Of a stretch of DNA of 19,915 nucleotides, positions 1-6,466 are shown piece by piece. The stretch comes from Ruminococcaceae bacterium UBA6392 (GTDB taxonomy: Bacteria > Bacillota > Clostridia > Oscillospirales > Acutalibacteraceae), in the NCBI GenBank assembly GCA_002438685.1, contig DJQG01000022.1, positions 1-19,915 on the forward strand, given 5' to 3'. The notes under the pieces are model-generated. The model saw only the letters and a list, made by a program, of their open reading frames with translations. It had not been told where the DNA came from and ran no database searches. Position numbers and translations under genes: made by a program. Within the stretch, counting starts at the first letter, position 1. Every line of letters starts with the position of its first letter.

Positions 1-1262
1 AGATTATAATACCTGACAGTGTTACGAGAATAAGTTGGAGTGCCTTCTCCAATTGTACATCACTCTCGAAAGTAGATTTGCCAAAGAATCTGACAACAAT
101 AGAGGCATATACATTCTCCGGCTGCACAAGCCTAAAAGAGATTATAATACCTGACAGTGTAACAGCAATAGGTTCTTCTGCCTTCTCTGGTTGCACATCA
201 CTCTCAAAAGTAAAACTTTCAAATAATCTGACAGAAATAGAGAGCGAAACTTTCTCCGGCTGTACAAGTCTTGCAGAGATAACCATACCGGATAGCGTTA
301 CATCAATAGGCGGGTCTGCCTTCTCCGGCTGCACAAGCCTCGAGTCTGTTACAATAGGCAGCGGGGTTGAGCAATTAGATATTGATGCTTTCCTTGATTA
401 TTCAAATGCGCCGGTCGTATCGGCATCCTGCCGCAGGCTTGCGAACATAACCGTCTCGCCTGAGAACAAAACATATTCGAGCGTTGACGGCGTGCTGTTC
501 AATAAGGACAAGAGCGAGCTGCTGGCATATCCCATAGGCAACAAGCGCAGTTCATATACCATTCCCGACGGCGTGACCAAAATAGACCAAAAGGCTTTCT
601 ACGGCTGCCGATATATCGAAACGCTCACTATTCCCGCGAGCGTTAAGGAAATAGAAGCTTCCGCGCTCGGAAACTGCTATGATATAAGAACTATAAATTA
701 TCTCGGCACGCGCGAGCAGTGGAAAGAAGTGATTATCGGTGCGGATAACTATATGTTCGCTCTGGTGAATGTAGGCTGCGCCGACGACACCCGGTGCGAC
801 CATGTCTGGGGCGAATGGGTAGTTGTCGATGCCGCAACGACCGAAAAAGAGGGGCTTGAGAAAAGAGTGTGCTCGCTGTGCAGCGCAGAGGAGACAAGAA
901 AAATTCCCAAGCTCGATATTGTAAAAGTGACCGCGATAGAGCTTTCGGACAGCGAAAGGACGGCGACTGTCGGAACATCGTTCACAATCACCGCAACTGT
1001 GAAGCCGGACGATGCGCTGAATCGGACGATTATCTGGAGCTCTTCCGATCCGTCGATAGCAACGGTTGACGAAAACGGAACCGTCACCGCGATAGCCGAG
1101 GGCGAAGCGATAATAACCGCCGAGTCCGCGGACGGAGTGAAAGCGGAATGCAAGGTTACGGTTGAAAAGGCGAAGGAGAGCTTCGGCAAAAAGCTGCTCA
1201 ATGTTGTCACCGCTCCGTTCAGGGCGATAATCAATCTTTTCAAAAAACTGTTCGGAAAATAA
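1..1262 (+). CDS. BspA-like leucine-rich-repeat surface protein with Ig-like domain (5' partial)
   Basis: The reading frame is open from base 3, so the gene starts upstream of the window; the TTG at 78 lies inside a repeat and is not a credible start. About 419 residues are visible. First come 23-residue LRR_5 repeats (IPDSVTAIGSSAFSGCTSL type), then a less regular LRR block to about residue 255. Next is a CxH...CxxC module with the HVWGEW motif, often seen in Clostridia cell-surface proteins. A Big_2-like Ig domain follows, from roughly residue 305 to 390, with the WSSSDPSIATVDENGTVTA core. The protein ends in a basic amphipathic tail (FGKKLLNVVTAPFRAIINLF plus KKLFGK). LRR_5/BspA proteins are usually exported and bind host or microbial surfaces; export is inferred because the signal peptide would be outside the window. 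The tail has no LPXTG motif and may associate with membrane. The first 360 bases are much more AT-rich than the rest. A terminator follows directly. Confidence 0.85.
   Translation, partial: IIIPDSVTRISWSAFSNCTSLSKVDLPKNLTTIEAYTFSGCTSLKEIIIPDSVTAIGSSAFSGCTSLSKVKLSNNLTEIESETFSGCTSLAEITIPDSVTSIGGSAFSGCTSLESVTIGSGVEQLDIDAFLDYSNAPVVSASCRRLANITVSPENKTYSSVDGVLFNKDKSELLAYPIGNKRSSYTIPDGVTKIDQKAFYGCRYIETLTIPASVKEIEASALGNCYDIRTINYLGTREQWKEVIIGADNYMFALVNVGCADDTRCDHVWGEWVVVDAATTEKEGLEKRVCSLCSAEETRKIPKLDIVKVTAIELSDSERTATVGTSFTITATVKPDDALNRTIIWSSSDPSIATVDENGTVTAIAEGEAIITAESADGVKAECKVTVEKAKESFGKKLLNVVTAPFRAIINLFKKLFGK
3..347 (+). repeat. 69-bp LRR-coding tandem repeats arranged as 138-bp super-repeats
   Basis: Each 69-base unit encodes one 23-residue LRR_5 repeat. 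Units alternate between an IPDSVT type and a KNL/NNLT type, so the true period is 138 bases, with copies starting at 3, 141 and 279. The 3 and 141 copies share long identical runs, such as ATTATAATACCTGACAGTGT at both starts. The TCACTCTC motif before AAAGTA also recurs at about 60 and 198. The third copy has diverged. Confidence 0.85.
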
Positions 1263-1311
1263 TCCGAACATGAAAGCAAACAAAAAGTCCCCGGCGGATA
1301 TCCGTCGGGAC
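1249..1311 (+). repeat. Two-hairpin direct repeat, copy 1 (spans LRR stop codon and terminator)
   Basis: Hairpin 1 is TGTTCGGA (1249-1256) and TCCGAACA (1263-1270), a perfect 8-bp stem whose loop contains the LRR gene stop codon. A spacer TGAAAGCAAACAAAAA follows, then hairpin 2 at 1287-1311. Nearly the same sequence recurs exactly 350 bases downstream; over the 60 aligned bases from 1251 I count only about three differences. Confidence 0.85.
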
Positions 1312-1316
1312 TTTTT
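1287..1316 (+). terminator. Intrinsic terminator of the LRR protein gene
   Basis: The stem GTCCC-CGGCGGAT pairs with ATCCGTCGGGAC, with one unpaired C and one G-U pair. It is preceded by AAAAA and followed directly by CTTTTTCT. It sits 24 bases after the stop codon and is well placed to end transcription of the LRR gene. Confidence 0.85.
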
Positions 1317-1351
1317 CTGTATAAATTGAAGCCGTATTATTAGATATTGGC

Positions 1352-1600
1352 GAATTGTGATTTGCAACGCAGCTGCAATTATGGCTCCCCTGCAGGGGAG
1401 CTGGCTCGGCGGAACGCCGAGACTGAGGGGTTGTAGTACGTTTTTGCCCACATTGTCTCGACCGTTTTGTTTCTCAACGTATTCTTTGTAGGGTGCGGCG
1501 ACTCGACGCACCGCTGCCGCTACAGGCGGCACGGGGGACAAGTCGTATTACACGATACGCGCGAAATAAATAGATTTTCAGTGACGCTGACGCGGTCATG
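1352..1600. repeat. Hairpin-rich intergenic repeat mosaic (no gene)
   Basis: This lies in the 421-base stretch without a gene. It contains a chain of inverted repeats: GCTCCCCTGCAGGGGAGC (1384-1401, perfect 18-bp palindrome); CTCGGCG/CGCCGAG (1405-1421, 3-base loop); GGTGCG/CGCACC (1492-1512); TGCCGC/GCGGCA (1515-1531); CGTAT/ATACG (1544-1559); and TGAC/GTCA (1582-1598). The first two hairpins followed by ACTGAGGGG resemble a repeat family I recall as widespread between genes of gut Clostridia (AGCTCCC...GGGAGC next to CTCAGT, read on the other strand). Short open frames crossing it have no ribosome binding site and no recognisable product. Whether it is mobile or transcribed is unknown. Confidence 0.65.
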
Positions 1601-1662
1601 TTCAGAAAATAATCCGGACATGAAAGCAAACAAAAAGTCCCCGGCGGATATCCGTCGGGGAC
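1599..1662. repeat. Two-hairpin direct repeat, copy 2
   Basis: This is the second copy of the 1249-1311 module. Hairpin 1 is degenerate here, ATGTTCAGA against TCCGGACAT, with one wobble and one mismatch. Hairpin 2 at 1637-1662 is more complete than in copy 1, because the G missing from the right arm of copy 1 is present. No coding frame leads into this copy. Confidence 0.85.
1632..1662 (-). terminator. Intrinsic terminator of the epimerase gene (repeat copy 2 read on the minus strand)
   Basis: Read on the minus strand, the 26-base stem-loop GTCCCCGACGGAT/ATCCGCCGGGGAC is followed by TTTTTG. It begins 21 bases past the stop codon of the minus-strand epimerase. The same element therefore serves as a plus-strand terminator in copy 1 and a minus-strand terminator in copy 2. 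Confidence 0.75.
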
Positions 1663-1683
1663 TGGGCATTTTCAGCTTGTTTT

Positions 1684-2685
1684 TTACTTCTTCTTTCCTG
1701 TGCCTTCGTATTCCTTGATCCATGCGACCATATCGGTGAAGGACTGCTTTGCGCCCATGGGGGCGTAGCCGAGCTCTTTCTTCGCCTTGTCGCAGCTGAA
1801 GTTGCAGTTTGAGGTCAGCTTGCGGATGGAGTAGCGGGTGAAGAGCGGGGTCTTCTTCGCGGCGTTGTAATAGACCTCCATGAGAGGAGCAAACGCATTT
1901 GCAAGGCCGAGAGAAATCTTGAGGCTCGGAGCCTTGAAGCCGCAGATGTCTGCGAGCATATGTATCAGCTGGTCGACGGTGACGACCTCATCGGTGAGGA
2001 TATAGCCCTCGCCGGGTCTGCCCTTTTCGGCGGCGCCGATCATGCCCTTGGCAACATCGCGCACGTCAACGAAGTTATATGCGCCGAAGGAGAGCGATAC
2101 GGGAAACTTGCCCTTGATGAACATTCTGACCATCTCGCCGACGGAAGAGACCTTGAAGTCATAGGGACCGCAGCAAGCGCCGGGATAGACAACGACAGTC
2201 TCAAGCTTGTCGTCGTTGTTCGCAAAGACATAGTTGGTGGCAGTAGCCTTGGTCTTTGCGTAGGTTCCGTCAAGACCCTCGGGGTTGAAGTGAGAGATCT
2301 CGCGCATGACCTGATTGTCGGGGAGCGGGGGATAAGCGTCAACGGAGGATGCATAGACAAGGCGCTTTACGCCGCACTTTTTGCACGCCTCAACGACGTT
2401 CTTTGTGCCGTCGACATTGACCTTCCAGGTCATGTCCTCGTTGCCCTTGTTTATCTCGATAACGCCTGCAAGGTGATAGACGACGTCCGCGCCGTCAAAA
2501 GCCTTTTCAAGAGAAGCGGGATCGGTGACGTCGCCGAATACGCGCTCGCATTTGATGCCGTCAAAGATCTTGCTGTCTTTTCTGATGAGTATTCTGAAGT
2601 TTTCGCCGCGTGCCTCGAGTTCTTTAACGAGTGCATAGCCGACGTGACCCGTAGCGCCCGTGACGACTGAAAGCTTGTCTCCCAT
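1684..2685 (-). CDS. NAD-dependent epimerase/dehydratase family protein (extended SDR)
   Basis: An extended short-chain dehydrogenase/reductase of 333 residues that acts in the cytoplasm. The Rossmann dinucleotide motif is TGATGHVG at residues 9-16, and the catalytic set is SS at 113-114, then Y142 and K146 (YAKTK). The HLAG segment near residue 71 and the VNVDGTKNV segment near residue 89 are typical of the dihydroflavonol-reductase/3-beta-HSD/sugar-epimerase branch. The substrate cannot be told from sequence. I chose the ATG at 2685, which has AAAGGAG 11 bases upstream; a GTG four codons earlier (2697) overlaps that ribosome binding site and is unlikely. The gene stands alone between its terminator and a divergent glpK. 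Weak -10-like TATAAT sequences lie upstream on the minus strand, but no clear -35 was seen. Confidence 0.88.
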   Translation of the reverse strand: MGDKLSVVTGATGHVGYALVKELEARGENFRILIRKDSKIFDGIKCERVFGDVTDPASLEKAFDGADVVYHLAGVIEINKGNEDMTWKVNVDGTKNVVEACKKCGVKRLVYASSVDAYPPLPDNQVMREISHFNPEGLDGTYAKTKATATNYVFANNDDKLETVVVYPGACCGPYDFKVSSVGEMVRMFIKGKFPVSLSFGAYNFVDVRDVAKGMIGAAEKGRPGEGYILTDEVVTVDQLIHMLADICGFKAPSLKISLGLANAFAPLMEVYYNAAKKTPLFTRYSIRKLTSNCNFSCDKAKKELGYAPMGAKQSFTDMVAWIKEYEGTGKKK

Positions 2686-2834
2686 TGTTAATAACACTCC
2701 TTTAATTTTTAAGCTTACGGAGCTTATTATATATCAGAAAAACTTTTTAATATTTACGCCAAAGAACTATTCGACGGTAAAAAGATAATTATTTATTTTT
2801 TTAGTCAAAGTGCCGAAGTGTTTCGCCAATAACA

Positions 2835-2863
2835 TTGACTTTTTGTATGTTTAGAGCTATTAT
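2835..2863 (+). promoter_or_regulatory. Sigma-A promoter of glpK
   Basis: TTGACT (2835-2840), a 17-base spacer and TATTAT (2858-2863) on the plus strand. Transcription would begin near 2870 and leave an untranslated leader of about 87 bases before the glpK start at 2957. Confidence 0.7.
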
Positions 2864-2880
2864 TTTATAGTGGTATTTTG

Positions 2881-2923
2881 CTCTGCTCGGCGGCGTATAA
2901 CTTGAACGGACGCCCGCGCAGAG
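2881..2923 (+). other. Hairpin in the glpK 5' leader
   Basis: CTCTGC (2881-2886) pairs with GCAGAG (2918-2923), and GC-rich inner arms (CGGCGGCG against CGCCCGC) can extend the stem with a bulge. It lies within the predicted leader. No T-run follows, so it is not a simple terminator or attenuator; an RNA-stability or protein-binding role is possible but unproven. Confidence 0.5.
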
Positions 2924-2956
2924 AACGGACATATATATTTGAAAGGAAGGATACAA

Positions 2957-4462
2957 GTGGCAAAATACGTCCTTGCACTCGACCAGGGAACGACGAGCTC
3001 ACGCGCCATAGTTTTCGACAAAAATGGCAATATCGTAGCCAAGGCGCAGAAGGAGTTCGATCAGATCTATCCCGCCGCAGGCTGGGTCGAGCATGACCCG
3101 ATGGGTATACTTTTCAGCCAGTTTCAGGCGGTGACTTCCGTCTTCGCTTCGGGCGAGATAAAGCCCGAGGACATAGCCGCTATTGGCATAACAAATCAGC
3201 GCGAGACCACAATCATGTGGGACAGGGAGACGGGCAAGCCCGTCTACAACGCCATCGTCTGGCAGTGCCGCCGCACGGCGGAGCTCTGCGAGCAGATAAA
3301 GGCGGACGGCATGGAGGAATACATAAAGGATAAGACCGGTCTTGTTATAGACGCGTATTTCTCCGGCACGAAGATAAAGTGGATCCTTGACAACGTCCCA
3401 GGCGCACGCGCACTCGCCGAGGCGGATCAGCTGCTCTTCGGCACGGTCGAGACATGGCTCATATGGAATCTCACCGGCGGCAGAGTGCATATAACCGACT
3501 ACTCCAACGCGTCGAGAACGATGCTCTTCGACGTCGACAATCTCTGCTGGGACGAGAAGATGTGCGAATATCTCAACATCCCGATGTCCATTCTGCCCGA
3601 GGTCAAGCCCTCGAGCATGGTATACGGCAAGGTCGCAGGCGGAATAATCGGTCTTGAGGGTCTCGAGGGTATCCCGATCGCGGGCGCTATAGGCGATCAG
3701 CCGGCGGCTCTGTTCGGTCAGGCATGCTTCGAGCCCGGTCAGGCGAAGAACACCTACGGCACCGGCTGCTTCCTGCTGATGAACACAGGCGAAAAGCGCG
3801 TCAAATCGAAGAACAACCTGCTCACGGGCGTTGCATGGGGTATCGGCGACAAGGTCGAATACGCTATTGAGGGCTCTGCGTTCAACGCGGGCTCGGTCAT
3901 AAAATGGCTTCGCGACGAGATGCATATGATAGACAACGCGAGACGCTGCGACGAGCTCGCCGAGAGCGTGCCCGACGCAAACGGCATATATTTTGTCCCC
4001 GCGTTCACGGGTCTTGGCGCGCCTTACTGGGATATGTATGCGCGCGGCTGCATAGTCGGACTCACGCGCGGAGTCAACCGCGCTCATATCGCGAGAAGCG
4101 TACTTGAGGCTATTGCCTATCAGATGACAGATCTTCTCGAGGCGATGGAGGACGATTCCGGAATAACATTCACCGAGCTTCGCGTCGACGGCGGCGCGAG
4201 CGTCAGCGATATCCTGCTCCAGATCCAGTCGGATATGATACGCACGATAGTTGACAGACCCAAGACCGTCGAGACGACCGCCCTCGGAGCGGCATACCTT
4301 GCGGGTCTTGCCGTCGGCTACTGGAAGGACAGGGATGAGATCGCGCAGAACCGCGAGATCGAGAAAATTTTTACTCCCAAGATGGAGAAGTCGCACCGCG
4401 ACGAGCTCTACAAGGGCTGGAAGCGCGCAGTCGAGCGTTCGCGCGACTGGGCGAAGGACTGA
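2957..4462 (+). CDS. glpK: Glycerol kinase
   Basis: Phosphorylates glycerol with ATP to sn-glycerol 3-phosphate in the cytoplasm. The 501-residue length is standard for the FGGY kinase family. Visible features are the N-terminal phosphate loop DQGTTSSR (residues 9-16), the glycerol-contact motif NQRET (80-84), GDQPAALFGQ (246-255), NTYGTGCF and PAFTGLGAPYWD. The GTG at 2957 is the start: AAAGGAAGG ends six bases upstream and the protein then opens MAKYVLALDQGTT as expected; the upstream TTG at 2939 would place the ribosome binding site inside the gene. The loop that carries the PTS-phosphorylated His (HFYG) in Enterococcus and Bacillus GlpK is replaced by a glycine-rich, His-free segment (about 225-239), closer to the E. 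coli form. No glpF, glpD or glpP neighbour is visible. A malic enzyme follows 80 bases downstream. Confidence 0.97.
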   Translation: MAKYVLALDQGTTSSRAIVFDKNGNIVAKAQKEFDQIYPAAGWVEHDPMGILFSQFQAVTSVFASGEIKPEDIAAIGITNQRETTIMWDRETGKPVYNAIVWQCRRTAELCEQIKADGMEEYIKDKTGLVIDAYFSGTKIKWILDNVPGARALAEADQLLFGTVETWLIWNLTGGRVHITDYSNASRTMLFDVDNLCWDEKMCEYLNIPMSILPEVKPSSMVYGKVAGGIIGLEGLEGIPIAGAIGDQPAALFGQACFEPGQAKNTYGTGCFLLMNTGEKRVKSKNNLLTGVAWGIGDKVEYAIEGSAFNAGSVIKWLRDEMHMIDNARRCDELAESVPDANGIYFVPAFTGLGAPYWDMYARGCIVGLTRGVNRAHIARSVLEAIAYQMTDLLEAMEDDSGITFTELRVDGGASVSDILLQIQSDMIRTIVDRPKTVETTALGAAYLAGLAVGYWKDRDEIAQNREIEKIFTPKMEKSHRDELYKGWKRAVERSRDWAKD

Positions 4463-4470
4463 TGTTGTCT

Positions 4471-4500
4471 GGCCGCCGACCGGTTTTCTGATCGGCGGCC
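4471..4500 (+). other. Strong hairpin between glpK and the malic enzyme gene
   Basis: A perfect 9-bp GC-rich stem, GGCCGCCGA (4471-4479) and TCGGCGGCC (4492-4500), with a 12-base loop that includes TTTTCT. The 3' side continues GTAAAAATAA, so there is no U-tract on either strand. It may protect the 3' end of the glpK message or be a processing or partial-termination site; a canonical intrinsic terminator is not supported. Confidence 0.6.
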
Positions 4501-4542
4501 GTAAAAATAACCGGGTATTCTCGAACACGAAAGGAAAACGAA

Positions 4543-5712
4543 ATGGATTATCTGAGCGAATCACTCAAACTGCACTATAAACTGCGCGGCAAGCTGGAGA
4601 TACAGCCGAGAGCCGGGGTCAGCAACAAGGACGAGCTGTCCCTTGCCTACACTCCCGGAGTCGCGGCGGCGTGCCTCGAGATAAAGGACGATGTTAGCAA
4701 GAGCTATGACCTGACCCGCCGCTGGAACACCGTCGCCGTCGTCACGGATGGCACCGCGGTGCTCGGTCTCGGGGATATAGGTCCCGAGGCGGGCATGCCC
4801 GTCATGGAGGGCAAATGCGTGCTCTTCAAGGCGTTCGGCGGAGTCGACGCGATCCCGCTTTGTGTGCGTTCAAAGGACGTTGATGATATAGTCAACACCG
4901 TCGCCCTGCTCGCAGGTTCGTTCGGCGGAGTGAATCTCGAGGATATCGCGGCTCCGCGCTGCTTTGAGATAGAGCGCAAGCTCAAGGAGCGCACGGATAT
5001 ACCGATTTTCCACGACGATCAGCACGGCACGGCGGTCGTCTGCCTTGCGGCTGTTGTCAATGCATTAAAGATAGTTAAAAAGCAGCTCTCGGACTGTACA
5101 GTCGTTTTCAGCGGCTCGGGCGCTGCGGGCGTTGCGATAGCGAGACTGTTCGACTCCATGGGCGCCGGCGAGATAATCATGTGCGACCGCAAGGGCATAA
5201 TCTGCGAGGGCGGCGATCTGACTCCCGCAAAGGCTGAAATTGCCGCGTTCACAAACAAAAATCACCGCGCCGGCACGCTTGCCGACGCGATGAAGGGCGC
5301 GGATATATTTGTCGGCGTCTCCGCTCCCGGAATCGTTACAGAGGAGATGGCGGCGTCGATGGCTGAAAATGCGATAATCATGGCTATGGCGAACCCCGTG
5401 CCCGAGATAATGCCCGACCTTGCAAAGGCGGCAGGCGCGGCGGTAGTCGGCACGGGCAGAAGCGACTTCCCGAACCAGATAAACAATGTTCTCGCGTTCC
5501 CCGGAATTTTCCGCGGCGCGCTCGATATCCGCGCGAGCGACATTAACGAGGAGATGAAGATAGCCGCCGCCAAAGCGATAGCTTCGCTCGTCAGCGACGA
5601 AGAGCTGGACCCCGATTACATCCTGCCCGCGGCGTTCGATGAGCGCGTCGGCAAGGCGGTCGCCGATGCAGTTGCGCAGGCGGCGAGGGACAGCGGCGTT
5701 GCGAGAATATAA
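4543..5712 (+). CDS. Malic enzyme (malate dehydrogenase, oxaloacetate-decarboxylating)
   Basis: Oxidatively decarboxylates malate to pyruvate and CO2 with reduction of NAD(P); cytoplasmic. The 389-residue size matches the short bacterial malic enzymes (YtsJ/MaeB catalytic portion) without the phosphotransacetylase-like extension. Visible motifs are YTPGV (catalytic Tyr36), the EGK lysine at 91, NLEDI (131-135), HDDQHGTA (157-163) for metal and substrate, and the nucleotide fold motif GSGAAG (191-196). NAD versus NADP preference cannot be assigned. The ATG at 4543 has AAAGGAAAA upstream. It may be read through from glpK past the hairpin at 4471-4500, since no separate promoter is obvious. Its stop codon directly abuts the stop of the convergent XRE gene. 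Confidence 0.95.
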   Translation: MDYLSESLKLHYKLRGKLEIQPRAGVSNKDELSLAYTPGVAAACLEIKDDVSKSYDLTRRWNTVAVVTDGTAVLGLGDIGPEAGMPVMEGKCVLFKAFGGVDAIPLCVRSKDVDDIVNTVALLAGSFGGVNLEDIAAPRCFEIERKLKERTDIPIFHDDQHGTAVVCLAAVVNALKIVKKQLSDCTVVFSGSGAAGVAIARLFDSMGAGEIIMCDRKGIICEGGDLTPAKAEIAAFTNKNHRAGTLADAMKGADIFVGVSAPGIVTEEMAASMAENAIIMAMANPVPEIMPDLAKAAGAAVVGTGRSDFPNQINNVLAFPGIFRGALDIRASDINEEMKIAAAKAIASLVSDEELDPDYILPAAFDERVGKAVADAVAQAARDSGVARI

Positions 5713-6363
5713 TTAAATTTTTGTGGTGTAGCTGCCATCGAGCTTTATTCCGCTTTTTTCGCAGCGAGCTTCAACAAAGCTCTGCGTTTGGTCGATGACT
5801 GTTCTGAAGCTCATCGGCATTTTAACGGGAGCGCGGCGCGGCAAGTGGCTGCCCTGCGTTATCAGCTCGCTTTCGATGCAGTCGAGAATATGCAGATAGG
5901 CGGGGTCGTTGAGCATATCGGCGTTGGGCACCCAATCGCTCGGGAGATTGCCCTTGGCGGTCTCCGCGATTATGATGCGATACATCATGAGGCTGTATAT
6001 CCTGTGCAGAGAGTCAATGGTTGAGTCATTGCTCTCCTGCGGGAAAGTCAAAAATTTGCGCAACTTTCCTGCGACGCGGAATATAGTCAGGGTGTTGAGC
6101 TCCGAGTCTGAGGGCAGGTCGCCTTTGATGCCGAACGCGCCCTCGAATCCGCGCTTCGATTCGCTCAGCCCCAGCAGGTAGTCCGTGGTGACATTGTAGT
6201 AATCCGCCGCGCGGCAGAGAAAATCGAGCCCGCATTCGCGTATGCCGTTTTCGTAGTGGGAAAGCAGCGCCTGCGAGACTCCGAGTCCTGCGGCGGCTTC
6301 CTTTTGGCTTAGTCCCTTTTCTTTTCTGAGCGAAGACAGGCGCGCGGTTATATTTGTTGCCAT
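5713..6363 (-). CDS. XRE-family transcriptional regulator
   Basis: A 216-residue protein with an N-terminal Cro/C1-type helix-turn-helix over about residues 5-65; GLSQKEAAAGLGVSQALLSH is the recognition region, followed by YENG and the DYYNVTTDYLLGL tail typical of HTH_3. The remaining 150 residues match no family I recognise; no peptidase, cupin or TPR motif is visible. The ATG at 6363 is supported by AGAGGT upstream. The gene has a consensus promoter with a perfect palindrome just downstream of the -10, which suggests autorepression. It is divergent from the 6467 operon, so it might control that as well. There is no terminator before the convergent malic enzyme stop. Confidence 0.88.
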   Translation of the reverse strand: MATNITARLSSLRKEKGLSQKEAAAGLGVSQALLSHYENGIRECGLDFLCRAADYYNVTTDYLLGLSESKRGFEGAFGIKGDLPSDSELNTLTIFRVAGKLRKFLTFPQESNDSTIDSLHRIYSLMMYRIIIAETAKGNLPSDWVPNADMLNDPAYLHILDCIESELITQGSHLPRRAPVKMPMSFRTVIDQTQSFVEARCEKSGIKLDGSYTTKI

Positions 6364-6376
6364 AACGATACCTCTT

Positions 6377-6393
6377 TTATACAGTCTGTATAA
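6377..6393. promoter_or_regulatory. Palindromic operator, probable XRE regulator binding site
   Basis: A perfect inverted repeat with a single-base centre: TTATACAG, T, CTGTATAA. It lies immediately downstream of the XRE gene's -10, where bound protein would block transcription start. A similar half-site, CATACAG, occurs at 6425-6431. Regulator identity is inferred from position. Confidence 0.65.
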
Positions 6394-6395
6394 TC

Positions 6396-6423
6396 ATTAT
6401 ATCAGAGATTCAAGAATTTTCAA
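6396..6423 (-). promoter_or_regulatory. Sigma-A promoter of the XRE regulator gene
   Basis: Read on the minus strand: TTGAAA (6423-6418), a 16-base spacer and TATAAT (6401-6396). The gene start at 6363 is 33 bases downstream, with the palindrome in between. Confidence 0.7.
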
Positions 6424-6466
6424 TCATACAGTTCAACAAAATACTCAGCGTATTTTTGGAGGAAAC

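Noticed and set aside
3..347. CRISPR-like regular repeats
   Set aside because: The 69-base periodicity is in-frame protein-coding LRR sequence with no unique spacers.
552..1541. 329-codon minus-strand frame running over the LRR gene end and the repeat mosaic
   Set aside because: It crosses the terminator and repeated hairpins and its product has no recognisable domain; the LRR frame on the other strand is clearly coding.
1467..1718. Small plus-strand frame through the intergenic repeats
   Set aside because: No ribosome binding site, low-complexity composition from hairpins, and it runs into the convergent epimerase end.
2819..2834. Possible catabolite (cre) operator just upstream of the glpK -35 (TGTTTCGCCAATAACA)
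   Set aside because: Only the outer TGTT/AACA bases match; the central cre bases do not fit the consensus.
2999..4564. 521-codon minus-strand open frame opposite glpK
   Set aside because: Shadow of a GC-rich gene; glpK on the plus strand has clear family motifs throughout, and the antisense product matches nothing recognised.
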